A stretch of 64,000 bases of DNA, taken from NCBI GenBank assembly GCA_037043455.1, contig JAWPHD010005075.1:107495-171494 (forward strand), written 5' to 3'. The translations under genes and the position numbers were made by a program. This document shows, piece after piece, positions 25,835 through 39,300 of the stretch. The notes under the pieces were generated by a model that saw nothing but the letters and a program-made list of their open reading frames with translations, searched no databases and was not told the DNA's origin. How positions within the stretch are numbered: the first letter of the stretch is position 1; the number at the start of each line of letters is the position of its first letter. The stretch is from Cyrtodaria siliqua (Eukaryota; Mollusca; Bivalvia; Adapedonta; Hiatellidae).

Positions 25835-28800
25835 GGGGGTGGGGGGAGGTATTGGAATAGTTGAGATACGATACCCAAATTTATGAGTGGTGCAGCGCCG
25901 TACAATTTCATTTATATCGCCAACGCCGAGACCGGAATCGAAACTGATTGTGAAGCGAGTACTCTACCTACTACGCTACCGGACACCCCTTGGGTAATTG
26001 TGAATGGACATTATTAATTAACGTGATGCATTCTGTTGAAAAACAAGCAATTAGTAATACAAAGCTAATCATGCACTTTTAGACTCAGAACCAGCTTTTA
26101 GAAGCAAGATAATGACAGTTTGCCGTCAATGGTCAAATGACAGAATATTTATCATGTGCTGTAGTCAAACTGACGTATGCATAATTGATAACTTACATGA
26201 TCTGCACCCAACATTGTCTGTGTTTAACTTCAAATCTCTCAGATTCTTCGTACCCGGACTTTTACTAGACTTTATTTTATAGCATTCTGAAAAAATAAAA
26301 AAACGACCGTTTACTTATACGCGTATATCACTGGTTCCATAATCATATAAGCGAATTTCGATTTTGTGACCTATGGTGTCGGTTCAGCACGATTTACCAT
26401 AACGAATCTCTTGACATTGTCCGAACAATGGTACAAATAAACAGACAGCATTTTTTCCAAACGCAAACGAGTCTGGCTAGTAAAATATTGTGTTGCAAGA
26501 TACACTATACAAAAGTCGTAATTGAAGTCGTCATGATCATAAGCGTAACTGAGCTTTTAACCAACCAACACCCCTAATCTTCAGAGATCTCGATTCCATA
26601 CCTATATATACCCGATGGTCACATTGGAAAAACATCCTGTATTAATTTGTTTTAAAACTAGGTTAAGACGCTACGAGAGACGCGTGCCATCAAAGCAGGA
26701 ACTTTACTGGAAATAAACTGCTATAAATATACCTTCTTCATTAACGTAGTCCGTATTTTCATCATAATCATCATCATGACCATCATCTTCATCTATAGAT
26801 TTGTCCATAGTCATGTAATCGCTATTCGATCTTGGTGACATATGGTGCGGTGTCGGTGTCGGTTCACCGTGATCTATCATTGATGTTATTGTAGACAGTC
26901 TTGGGTTCTCCATCGAGCACCCAGAAAACCCACTATCGTATTTACCCTCTTTTCCTGTAACAGAACAATAACACTATCTATCTACTGTTACCCGACGAGG
27001 ATGTGCGTCAGTGAAATGTAAGTATATATTGGCCGTGGGAAGGCAGGATTTGCCAGTGGGTGGGAATGGCTCGGTAAGGGCATTGGGTGGGAATGGCTCG
27101 GTAAGGGCATTGGAACGTTGCAACTGTTATGCTATGTATATTATATAGCTTTCTTTCACTGCATAAAAAAACACCTGTAAGGACACCAAACTATAAAACT
27201 ATACTTTAATTAAAAGTACACCTATATTGACATACTGGTATTTGTTCATACCCTGTTTTGGTTTACAGGCATACAGGAAGTAAATCACTGTGGTATTCAT
27301 GCCTGGTGTAGATTCATGCCTGGTGTAGTCGAAAGGAGTTCCCAAATATATAATCCCTAACTTTGTTTGTGATAAAAGGCATTTTTGAGTATTTAAGGCC
27401 TGTTTTTCTGACTGAAATGACTTTATTGACTTGTTTGTGATAGCTAAAAACCATTTGCATGGTTGTATGATGATTTTATTTGTCAACTTGACAGTTTTGA
27501 AAGTGAAAGTAGAACACATTTAAAGGGTATGTAGCGACACAGCCAAACCATCTTTATTATTGAGAGTTTTGAAATACTTGAATAAGGGTGAAAGAATTAT
27601 CAAAATCGGATGATAAACAAAGAAGATATGATCATTTGAAGTTTCTGTTGAAACGGATATGGAAGCGGCCATTTTGGGAGCTATGACATCACGGTTCTAA
27701 ATGACCATATATGGAATATTTACAATGAACATTTACTGATTTATAGGGGGAAAATGACATCAACTATATGAAAAATATGTAATACTTAATGGCAATAATG
27801 ATTTATATCACCAGTAAAAAAAATCATTCATTTGCAGTGATTTTAAATGATATTTATCAATATTCCATATATGGTAATATAGAACTATGATGTCATAGTT
27901 CTAAAAATGGCGGCTCCCATATTCGTTTTAGAACAACCTTTAAATGGTCATATCTTTTTTGTCTATCATCTGATTTTGATAATTCTTTCACCTTTTTCTA
28001 AGTTTTTCAGAACTCTCAATAATAGAGTTTGTTTGGCTATGTCGCTACATTCCCTTTAAGAGGTGCCGAATGAACGCAGTTTGTTCACGGTATCAACAAA
28101 GATCAGAATTTTCTTTTCTTATATGCCACATGACCCCTACTATTCTCAGCAGTTTTCTAGAGAGGCAGGTCTCATGACTAAGAACATGTAAGTGAATCTT
28201 AGTTTGAACTTCATTTTGAAAAATGGCTAACTAGAAAGCTTGGACAATATTGCATTGGACTCAATGGGATTTGATTTACTTCTGGTACACCTACAGGCAC
28301 GACGTCTATAAACATTTCTTATATACCCAAGTCCAAATATGTTGTATGTGTTTTATTTGTTTGAATAAGGAAACTGCACTGGTACACACCATTGACATGT
28401 AATATACTCATACTAGCTTTTAAAGTACCCAAAATACATAAACAAAAGTGTGCAATTCGTGTAAACAACAAGATAACTTCAATTCAAAATCATAGATATT
28501 TGCAAATTTCAAGGATAACATATCTCCGCGTCATTTATTGTTCTTATAAGGTGAGAAATCAAGATTTAAGGCACGTAGGTAGCGCTGTATGATGTATAAC
28601 AAACATGCCAGAGCAGATTATATTTTACAAAGTATGAAACTTAATTTATGTTTGGCTTGGTTTAACTATATCCATATACTGGTGGCTTTCGAAGGGAAAA
28701 TGGAAGATATATGAGTTGCTTTTCCGTCGGTGATGGCGATGTCAAAGGCGTCTACGTTAAGTTTTTGCATTTAGTTCTGATTGTGAGGAATTGCTTGCTC

Positions 28801-31800
28801 TAGGGTAACCAAAACGGAATCATATATTTTGGTATTACAGCTCAGTTATGCAGAGTGGTCCGAGTGGTTCCACAGATGACCATGACCTTGACTTTTATGG
28901 GTCATTAACTTTTTACGTTAAGTTCTTGCGTTTAAGTCTATTTCTCAATGTTTTAACGCACTAGATCCTACAAAGATGTATTGGAAATTAGTTTCACAGA
29001 TGACCTGTCTGGTCATTGGCTTCGACAATTTTACATCAGTGTTTGCGTTGAAGAATCAACTTTGTAATTCGTACAACTCAAGTGTTTACCAAGTCACCGT
29101 GACTTCTACGGGCCATTAACTAGTTACTTTGACTTTTACGGAATGGAGTTTCTACGATAGAATTTGCAGCAACTCTGCAATTCAGGGTGAGAAGGTTCTA
29201 GGCCCATTTTCCATATTTTATCTCGATGTACATGGAAGATGAGCCTGGCATGTTCATGCCTTTAGGCGCCATATAACCTTTTCATGTGTTGGTGCGCCTT
29301 AAAACCCCAATTCAATTCAATTGACTTTTACGGACCGTTAACTTCGTAATTTAACGTTAAATCGTTTGGATTTAAGTATAATGTTCCAGAATTAAAGTTG
29401 TATATTAGTACACCTCATTCCGACACATTACTACCTTTAAATAATATTTTATTGCAGATATGTTACAATATATGCATTAAATATCTCACTATTACTAGCA
29501 ACATAACCATATATACAAGTTATTACAACATTAGTTAAGTTCTCTCCATATCCCTTCTACAAGCTTGACCGTGTGTAACGACGCTAAAGGTAACAAGTCC
29601 GCTAAAGGTATTATAACAACCGCCACCAAAGGTAACAATTTCAACGCTGAAGGTAACAATCAGTTACCTCCGTTAAAGGTAAACTTACCTGTACCGTTAA
29701 AAGTAACAGCGCTTACGCCACCGGTTTCACAGTAACGTCCCCGTGTGGTTGCCGGGGTATAATACAACCAATGCAAACACACCGTCACATGCAGAGGGGT
29801 AGGACCCCCCACGTAATTTTTTGTTCATGCTCATTAAAGGTCTTCATCATGACCCCTGCATTGTTTCAGGTGCCATCTAGCTCACTTCACTAAGAGCAGT
29901 GGCAGAAAAACAATAAACGTGGCTCCAGCGTAAATGGAGTGTCTACAATAGAATTTACAGCAACTCTGCAGTTCAGGGTGAGAAGGTCCTAGGCCCGTTC
30001 TCCATATTTTATCTCGATGTACATGGAGGATGAGCCTGGCATGTTCATGCCTGTTAGGCGCCATATAACCTTTCATGTGTTGGTGCGCCTTAAAACCCAA
30101 TTCAATTCAATTCACAGTAACTGAAAAGGACCCGTTTACTCAATTTTCATTGAAACGGTAGATGCTGAAAAACCTTGTTACCTTATCGTTAGCCTTGTTA
30201 CTTTTAGCGGAATAGGTGATTGTTACCTTTAGTGGAGGTTGTTACCCTTAGCGTTGAAATTGTTACCATTAGCGGCGGTTGTTACCTTTAGCGTTGTTAC
30301 ACCGTGCAAATAACTTTATTAAAAAATGAGTTACAGGTAGTGCAGTGTTATGCGAGGCATATGAATAGACGACTTTACCTGCTTGGACATAGTTACTGAA
30401 GTGAAGCAACAGTACAGCTAGCTCGGCGTGCCCGTGCTGCCGTGCCAGGTCGTGAGGTAGGTGCCCGTCCTTGTTTGGCATCACGCATGCGTCGTACATA
30501 AGCGGATTACTGAGAAGGGCATCACAGAAGTTCCCGAGGTTGTACTGAGCCCCAAAGTGCAATAATGTGGGCCACGTAGATGGTGGAGAATCTAAATCAA
30601 GAATTATAATAGAATAATATAAATGTGGATTAGGTCATCGCCGAATGGAGGTAAGAGGCGAAAACATCACCAGGGAGTAAGTATATACAGATTGGACAAT
30701 GTTCAATGTAAAATGTTCTGCGGGCATTCTTCGGTTTGAGGAAAGATTGACCAAACATGAGCCTATATCGAATAAAGAAGCATTCTGACCTACTGCTAAA
30801 ACGGTATGACTGATACATATTGCAAGTTTAATTTGAATTTTCAAAACAAAAATCGTTTAATGAACGAATTTGTAAATATGTCATCTGTTTTCGTGGATGA
30901 ACACATTTTTGAAAATAAATAAATAAAACCAGGGTGTGCACCATGAAGAAGTAGAATTCATATAAACATCATGTTGAATCAGGAGTTTCTTTAGCTGCTC
31001 GCCATTTTGATTTCATTTTTAGTAGGCTTTCGTATTACCGGTCACCGACGGGTAATATGGTCTGGTACACCTTGGCACCGACCTAATAACAAATATTAAT
31101 ATGTCTGTGACCAAAAGCGGAGGATTTTTAAGAAATGTAGGCTAGATCATCTGTGACCTTTTTTAGTTTTCAAGACAAACGTCTAGAACAGCACTCAACA
31201 CAGTTTGACTTTTGTCGAGATTCTGGTATCGTTTCTGATTGGCTGAGACAGAAACACCTGCTATGCAAGATATATAGAAAGGCAGAAAGACTATATATTT
31301 ATGAACAAATAGGGAAACTTCAGCATTATACCGACGAACTAAGTGCGGATGGTCAGAAATACTTTAATAATAAAAAAAAATACGGTTACAAGTTTCCGGT
31401 TTCAAAGTTGTTCCAAGACGTTTGTATAAACAATCAAGCGTCGACGATGATCAAGACTATAAGAAATGTTACGCACATCTCTTAATATGTAACACACATA
31501 ATTTATCTATTCTGAATACGAAAACAATGAAATACTTTTAAACTTTAAATTCACAAATAATATGAAACTTTTAGACATGTCTTTGCATGTTTATTAGAGA
31601 ATATACGATAAAGTCAGTCAATGGCAGAATTTGTAAAATTATTGGTTACTGAATGTTTTCTACCTTATTGAAATAAAAACCCAAGTCATATTCAGTCAAA
31701 AGCAAAAAGCGAACTATCCTATTTGATTATAGCTTCCCGGTGGCTACTGTATCGATACTGGAATATATAATTATACCGACACGTAAATAAAGCGAACCCG

Positions 31801-34800
31801 GCACTTTTTTATTTTAGCCATTTTTGTGCATTTATTCATTCGATGTAAACTTCGTATTATTGAGTTGGGTTGAATTAGGGTTTTACGGCACCCTAACACA
31901 AACAAGTTATTAAGGCGCCAACAGGAATGAACATTCCAGGCCTACTCTCCATTTACATCTAGATAAAAATATGCAGAACTGCAGATCTGCTGCAAATTCT
32001 ATTGTAAACTCTCCAGTTTTCGCTGGAGCCACGATCATTCGTTTTCTGTCACCACTGAGTAGCACCTGAAACAAGACAGGGGTGAAGAAGACCTGTAATG
32101 AACATGGCAAAAAGGACACAGTGAACATGAATTCGGGGGTGGGGATTTTACCCCTCTGCCTGGATAAACAGTGGTCCTATTCTTGCCCGGGAACCACACA
32201 TTTCGATCATATATGAGCAAAGTTCAAGTTCAGTATATATACATATATATCTACACTGATGAATGCAAGTCTAATCGATCTTTCACAAATACGTATTCAG
32301 TAAACTGTATATTATATATCCGCTTTCTTCTCATGCATATTTTTCCCGTTTTCTATACTTCGCTGGTGTAGACGAATAAATGCGCTATTTAAGAAGCGGC
32401 TTGATTGAAACATCTTTTTAATAAATGCACTTAAATTTCCACAACATGTTTTGAGTTTCTAATTTATTTTTTTTTCTCAATGTTTCAATACTTTATTTTT
32501 TTTATTTTTTATTTTCTTTACAAACTATACCGCACTTTTTAAAAGTAAAGTTATTTTTATTTTTATTTGAATTTAACTGAATTTTTGTTTAACGTCTCTT
32601 CAACACTTTGGGTTATTTCGAACTTTCCCATACAGAAGGGAAACAATAGGCTTTTTTTAGCCTATTATTGCTTTCTTTAGCATAATGCTGGGACTAAACC
32701 GTATCCCCTGTGGACGTTATAAACATTAGATAGTTTGAGTAGTGCATGGTATCCGGTTCCAAGTATCTAAAGACATATTGTTGGGATAAAGGTTTTATAC
32801 TTGTATTTTAGCATATGATTAAACATGTTTCAATGTTTAAACATACATCAACCAGCAATCTGTTTAAAGCGTCACACTAGAATTTGAGCTCTGCCAACTT
32901 AACCAGTACAGTCAACAGTGACACATGCCGAAGTGCCGCATTGCCAATATGCAGGAAATATAAGGTACGCATTTCATGTTAACACAATATAATCATATAA
33001 CTATAGTGACCACAAATATGTGTCAATATTAATGAGGGAAACTTATTTTATCAAAACTCCCTCTAAACCTGAAGGTTATTGAAATTACTAATCTGACAGC
33101 AGATCCTGAACTCAACAGCGTGCATTAGTAGATCTTTTTTAATTTCATATCTTAAAAGGAAAATCGGCATTCTTGAAACAGATATCAAACATTAAAAAAA
33201 ATAATAAATCGATTTATTAATCCAGCCGTTTTGACTTTAAATATACTTTAGTATATAAATAAATAAAAGGTATTGATATGTGATTTTAATAAAAAAATAT
33301 TCATTATGCCAACATTGATATTTTATTAATTGTTTACAAATATGCAAGTAATGTCGAAAGCTAACGGGACAAGGCAATGTTAAAAACCATCAAGCCGTGT
33401 CCCTTTAAAGATCACAGAATTGACACATACACGAGTTATTGTCAACTAGGGACTCTGGGCGTTCATTAAAGATCACAGAATTGACACGTACACGAGTCAT
33501 TGTCAACTAGGGACTCTGGGCGTTCATTAAAGATCACAGAATTGACACGTACACGAGTCATTGTCAACTAGGGACTCTGGGCGTTCATTAAAGATCACAG
33601 AATTGACACGTACACGAGTCATTGTCAACTAGGGACTCTGGGCGTTCATTAAAGATCACAAAATTGACACATACACGAGTCATTGTCAACTTGGGACTCT
33701 GGGCGTTCATTAAAGATCACAGAATTGACACATACACGAGTCATTGTCAACTAGGGACTCTGGGCGTTCATTAAAGATCACAAAATTGACATATATACGA
33801 GTCATTGTCAACTAGGGACTCTGGGCGTTCATTAAAGATCACAGAATTGACACGTACACGAGTCATTGTCAACTAGGGACTCTGGGCGTTCATTAAAGAT
33901 CACAGAATTGACACGTACACGAGTCATTGTCAACTAGGGACTCTGGGCGTTCATTAAAGATCACAAAATTGACACATACACGAGTCATTGTCAACTTGGG
34001 ACTCTGGGCGTTCATTAAAGATCACAGAATTGACACATACACGAGTCATTGTCAACTAGGGACTCTGGGCGTTCATTAAAGATCACACAATTGACACGTA
34101 CACGAGTCATTGTCAACTAGGGACTCTGGGCGTTCATTAAAGTAGTTGGTAGGTGTTGAGTTATAGAGGTTTATACATATTTTATAAATAAGGTGGTACA
34201 CACGTTTGCAGGCAAATTAGAATTTAAAAACCTCCGTGCAGTTAGTCTGAAAGTTGTTGATATAACTGACTTAAAGGGACATACGGCAATCTTGATTTTT
34301 CAGAAACTCACGGCGTCCCGTAGTTTTTCTACATAACTTTCCTTTGTTCAATCGTAAGTATTAATTATAAGAACACTATAAAGCAGATTTGTTTGCATAT
34401 TATTAACTGTTGATTATATTGCACCAATAATTAATGCATATCGTAGAATAAGACGGAAAAAAACAAACTCAAAAGGTTATTTAATAAGAGGTAATATGCA
34501 AACAGGTTTAATGTCAAAATGATACTGGATAAATAAATTGAGACGCTAATTTCAATGCTTGACAAACACGTCAAGATTGTCGTGTGTCCCTTTAACAATG
34601 GAGAAGGCTTATCCCTAAAGAGAGTGTATAGTTACCATTTACCCCGAAGATTTATTAATATAACAACGAAATTTATAATATAAAACATACCCTGTAGTGT
34701 TTCTATGTTTGCTGGGAACGACAGGTGTTTGAGCGTCTCTGAGCACTCCACCATGGACTTCATCTTGTCGTCCAGACGCCTGATGTCCTTATCTATACCC

Positions 34801-36284
34801 AAACAGCGACACAACATCTGTTCCGGATCTGTTTCCGCCTCCAATAATTCCCGAATCTGGTCTAACTTAGACTGATCACGTGACACATTCCTGGAATGTT
34901 CGGCATACTCGGCTCTTTTATTCTCCACACTGGTCATATCTGTATACGTGTTTTCTTCTATGCTCAATTCAGAGGGTCTAAATGGTGAGGTTGGTGTTCT
35001 GGGTGATGACACCGGATGCATTTCGGTTTTTTTAGCAACATAAGGTTTATGAGGTGATACAGTTCGCCTCTGGATTTGTGTTTTACTGTGAGAAACTGTC
35101 GATGCATCGTCTATAATCACATCGCCAATGACATTCCCATCTAGTGTAACGTTAAATGTGGTTGTCATTTCGTCTGAAGAAAAAGAACAAAGTAAATTAA
35201 ATACGCCTATTTATTGAAATAAAAAAGGCCCATGTTAAGGCTGGACATAATGAAAAAGCTGAACCGAAAAAGCTGAACCCATAGTTTTCCAAACTTGGCC
35301 AGATTGTTGTTATCAATGAAAGGTCGGACGAATTCGAAAACCAGATTGGACCCCATATAACTCCGATAATAATCGGTCGATTTTGACGCCGAAACGATAT
35401 GGACATATTGACATCATTGGTAAGCATCCTGTACAGTTTGGAAGCAATCGGTTGAACAGTGTGGGAGTGAATAGAAGCACAAGATATTTTGGCACAACAT
35501 TTGACAAAAAAGGGTCCATAACTCCGGTAAAACTGGGTCGATTTTGACGCCGAAATGATTTGCACATCTTGACATCGGTAAGCATCCTGTAAAGTTTCGA
35601 AGCAATCGGTTGAAAACTGTGGGAGTAGATAGACATACAAACATTTCGGGACGGACGGAAAGACGTACGTACGTACGGAAGGAAGGAAGGAAGGACATGG
35701 CTAACGCTATATGCCCCCTCACCATTCGGTGATGGAAGCCTAAAAAAAAAGATTCTTCCATAATTCCGGTGTTAATCCTTTTTTTGTTAGATTTTACGTC
35801 AAAATATCTTGTGTGTCTATCTCCTTCTACACTGTTCAACCAATTGCTTCGAAACTTTACAGGATACTTACCTTAGATGTCAAGATGTGCATATTGTTTC
35901 GGCGTCAAAATCGACATAGTATTACCGGACTTATGGCCATATTTTGAGTCAAATTTTACGTTAAAATATCGTGCGTGTCTATTTAGTCAAATTTTACGTA
36001 AACATATCTTGTGTGTCTATCTTCTCCCACAGTTGTCCTCCGTTTCTTTTCAAACTTTACAGGATGCTTGCCTATGATATCAAAATGTGCATATCGATTT
36101 GGCGGTGGAAATCGACGAAGTATTACCCTAGTTACGGCCCCCTTTTTGTCAAATTTTAAGTTCTAAACCGATTGTTTTCAGTAGTTTCTTGTTAGTTTTT
36201 TTTTTGTGCAATTTTTATTTTATTTTTTAGTTCTTTTTTGAAACTTGTTTCATTGTTTCAATTTAATAATATTATTATTATTGC

Positions 36285-36318
<34 letters not shown>

Positions 36319-39300
36319 TATTATTATTATTATATTTTTTTTTACTTTTTAAAACCAATATTTTGATGTGCTCCTTTTAATTTTCCATTTTTTTTTTACT
36401 GGGTTTAAATTTCTGTTGTGGGTTTTGTTGAGTTGTTTGTTTTGCATTTTCTTCTAAAAGAAGTACTGAATGGAATTGTATGACGACTACGCTTGATATA
36501 ATAGCAATTTTAGTTATACTCATAACGCTGTACACATGGTAAGGTCGAACATAATCATAGCTGTGGTTTTACATACAGGTGCATTGCTCTTATCTAAGTG
36601 AAGTTCGCATTTGGACCAAAGTACATAATAACATAGATATATAGATATATGCATTGTTAGTTATTGTTTTAAAATTACAGATAAAGTCCTGATAAACATT
36701 ATCGTGCCGATTGTTTTCAGTTCATCAGATAATCAGTGCACGTGCCGATTGTTTTCAGTTCATCAGATAATCAGTGCACATCTTGTAAAACAAACTACGC
36801 AGTTTCGTCAGTTTTAAATAATGGAAATGACTCATTGAATGGATATTTTAATCGCCTGACCAACAGCAGTTGGTTTCCCTTTAAAGTATAACATAGATGT
36901 GAGACGTATTCTTTACGCTAGACAATTGTAATTTTATATATGCATACTTATTTTCCTTATGAGTTTGGTAACAGAGATATTTCGTTTGTTATAAAAAGCA
37001 TTCCGATAAGCCACAAGGTATACTGAAAGGAAAAAGAAACGCAGGGTGCGTATTTCCGCTATATATTGCATATACTGCAGACTTAATTCCATATAAATTC
37101 CAAGGAAATCCCAAGATGTTTTGTGAAAAAAAAAGTGCAGTTAGTTAGAGAAAGGACACAACTGTGATGTTGTAGACGTTTTAATCACAGTACACGTTGT
37201 AACAAGAAATTCATAAATGCTGAAGTTCCTCTTTGAAAAATTGAGCCAGTTCAGTACTGTATTTAATGTTAAGTGATTGCAACATTTAAAGCCTAAGTTT
37301 GCTCACCTGCTTGAGCCAAATGCGCATTCTGACGATAATGAAACTTTAAAGGGGTAACCATTGATGTGTTCAGTGAGGTTTAAACCTTCTTTCTAAAAGG
37401 ACAGGCCTAATGTCGCCCTGTACCATTCGATTAGCAGTAGCATATTAAACATACAATATATAGCGGAAATACGCACCCTGCGTTTCTTTTTCCTTTCAGT
37501 ATAGATGAGGTATATATTAAAGAAGTGAACGTATGCCAAACCGCCGGTTATAATACAATTTAAGTGCAGACGAAAGGGGATAACTATCATATTTCAATTT
37601 TCTACTTTTTTGCTGTTATTAGCTGATATGAAATAGGCATGACGGTTTAAAGCTATTAAATTACCATACAAAGCAACTCGTTATCGAATTGAACTATGAA
37701 CATGTGTGTTCTTGATCCCGTTAGTTTCGAGCAATAGCTAAAGAACTTTATGACAACTGCATTCGAACACAGTAGCAAATAAAGTATTTTTTAATAATCT
37801 ATATATAGTATGTATGCAATGAATACAGATGAGGCGACATAAGTGATGCTTGATAATATTAATAGATAAAATAATATAATACCAGGCTCTGTCGAGCCTC
37901 ATATCTATTTTATCCAACGAGTTTAATAAATCCAATATTAAATAGGCACGAATGTGAGATTCTACTTATCACATAATTCAAAAATGCCGCATATAATAAC
38001 GTACATTAACTGCTATACCGTGCAGTTACTGCCTCGTTGATATTCGTAACCCAATATCAATCGGAACTGCCTCGTCGATTTTCGTCATTCCGCATTCCCA
38101 AGTACGGAAATTGGCGAAGATTTCCGATCGAACCCAATAAACCGGTTTCGGAAATCGACGATGCAATTCCGATTGCACATGAATTGAACGGAAAATTGCG
38201 AGCGATGATTCGGCTTTTCATTTGCCTATTTATTACATTTGATTTACACACAGATACACAATATGCAATTTATTATACAGTCTGTTACTGATATCAGATC
38301 CTCTATATATAATAGTATATGCCTTTTTATGCTTTTATTTGCTGATGATATTATATTATCGTCAATTCCTCTGTTTGTCCGATATTTCCAAGACATTATA
38401 TGGGTTAACTAGTTCACAAAAAATAATTTCTACTAAACATTAAAACGCCCATATATTCTTGCAAAGGCAAAGTTTATGACTTTTAAACAAGCAAGACAAA
38501 CTCATACCGGTGTATGGGTGGATATACATACCGGTGTATGGGTAGATATACATACCGGTGTATGGGAAGACATACACTGCTGGAGGAGTCGTCTGCTGTT
38601 CTATACGAGTCTTGTTCTTCAATTGTATTCCCACTTGGCCTTCTGCTGGTCTCTCCAGAAACACGTACACTTGATTGTCCTGAATTATATTAGCAACGTA
38701 ATACTATATGGAATAATTATAGTTTCTATTAAATAATAAGTTTGTTTAATTGTTTAGGGGCGTCCGTGGCCGAGTGGTTAGAGTCTCTGAGTTGAAAATA
38801 CTTGCCCCTCACCGCTGTAGGTTCGACCACTCAGGGACCTAGGAATCTTTATGTGAGGAAGCTATCTAGCTGGCTTGCGGAATGCAGGTGCCTTCCCGTA
38901 CACGAAAACTGCCCGGAGGGGCACCATTGTAATATGGAAAGTCGCCATATGACCTTAGTTGTTAACTCCAATTAAATTCAATTAAATTGTTACTTACTCT
39001 ATGGTATTATGTTTAACGAAACTAACCCGCCAAATAAAGCCAAAATTACACTACAAAACCGTAAACTCTCTCCATGTCATATAACAATGTATATGTGCCG
39101 ATTAAAACTATAAGAGTTTTCATGGGCTCTTTCAACACACACGTAAAATAAATTATGAGTTGGTAACTCTTAATTCAATGCTTCACTTTTGGGGTTTGGC
39201 CTGGCTAGTTAAAGCCGTTTATATTATGTACATAGAGTTTGAATTCTCAGAATATATGTTATATATATACGTCATCGTCAGTAGGTTTAGAAACGGTGAA

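Noticed and set aside
27199..27519. 106-aa minus ORF in intron 4 as an extra exon of the adaptor
   Set aside because: No acceptor/donor pair in the needed phase 1-1, and exons 4 and 5 already join in phase.
30269..30378. Extension of the exon 4 ORF past the GTAAAG donor
   Set aside because: The continuation runs into the foldback element arm and has no family similarity; the donor gives the phase required by exon 5.
35197..35839. Several overlapping minus ORFs of 107-147 codons
   Set aside because: All lie on the 159-bp repeat family and its GGAC-rich end; their peptides repeat the same motif in different frames.
38758..38840. Functional tRNA-Leu/Ser gene
   Set aside because: A and B boxes are good but stems are poor and the SINE body and AATTAAATTC tail follow directly.
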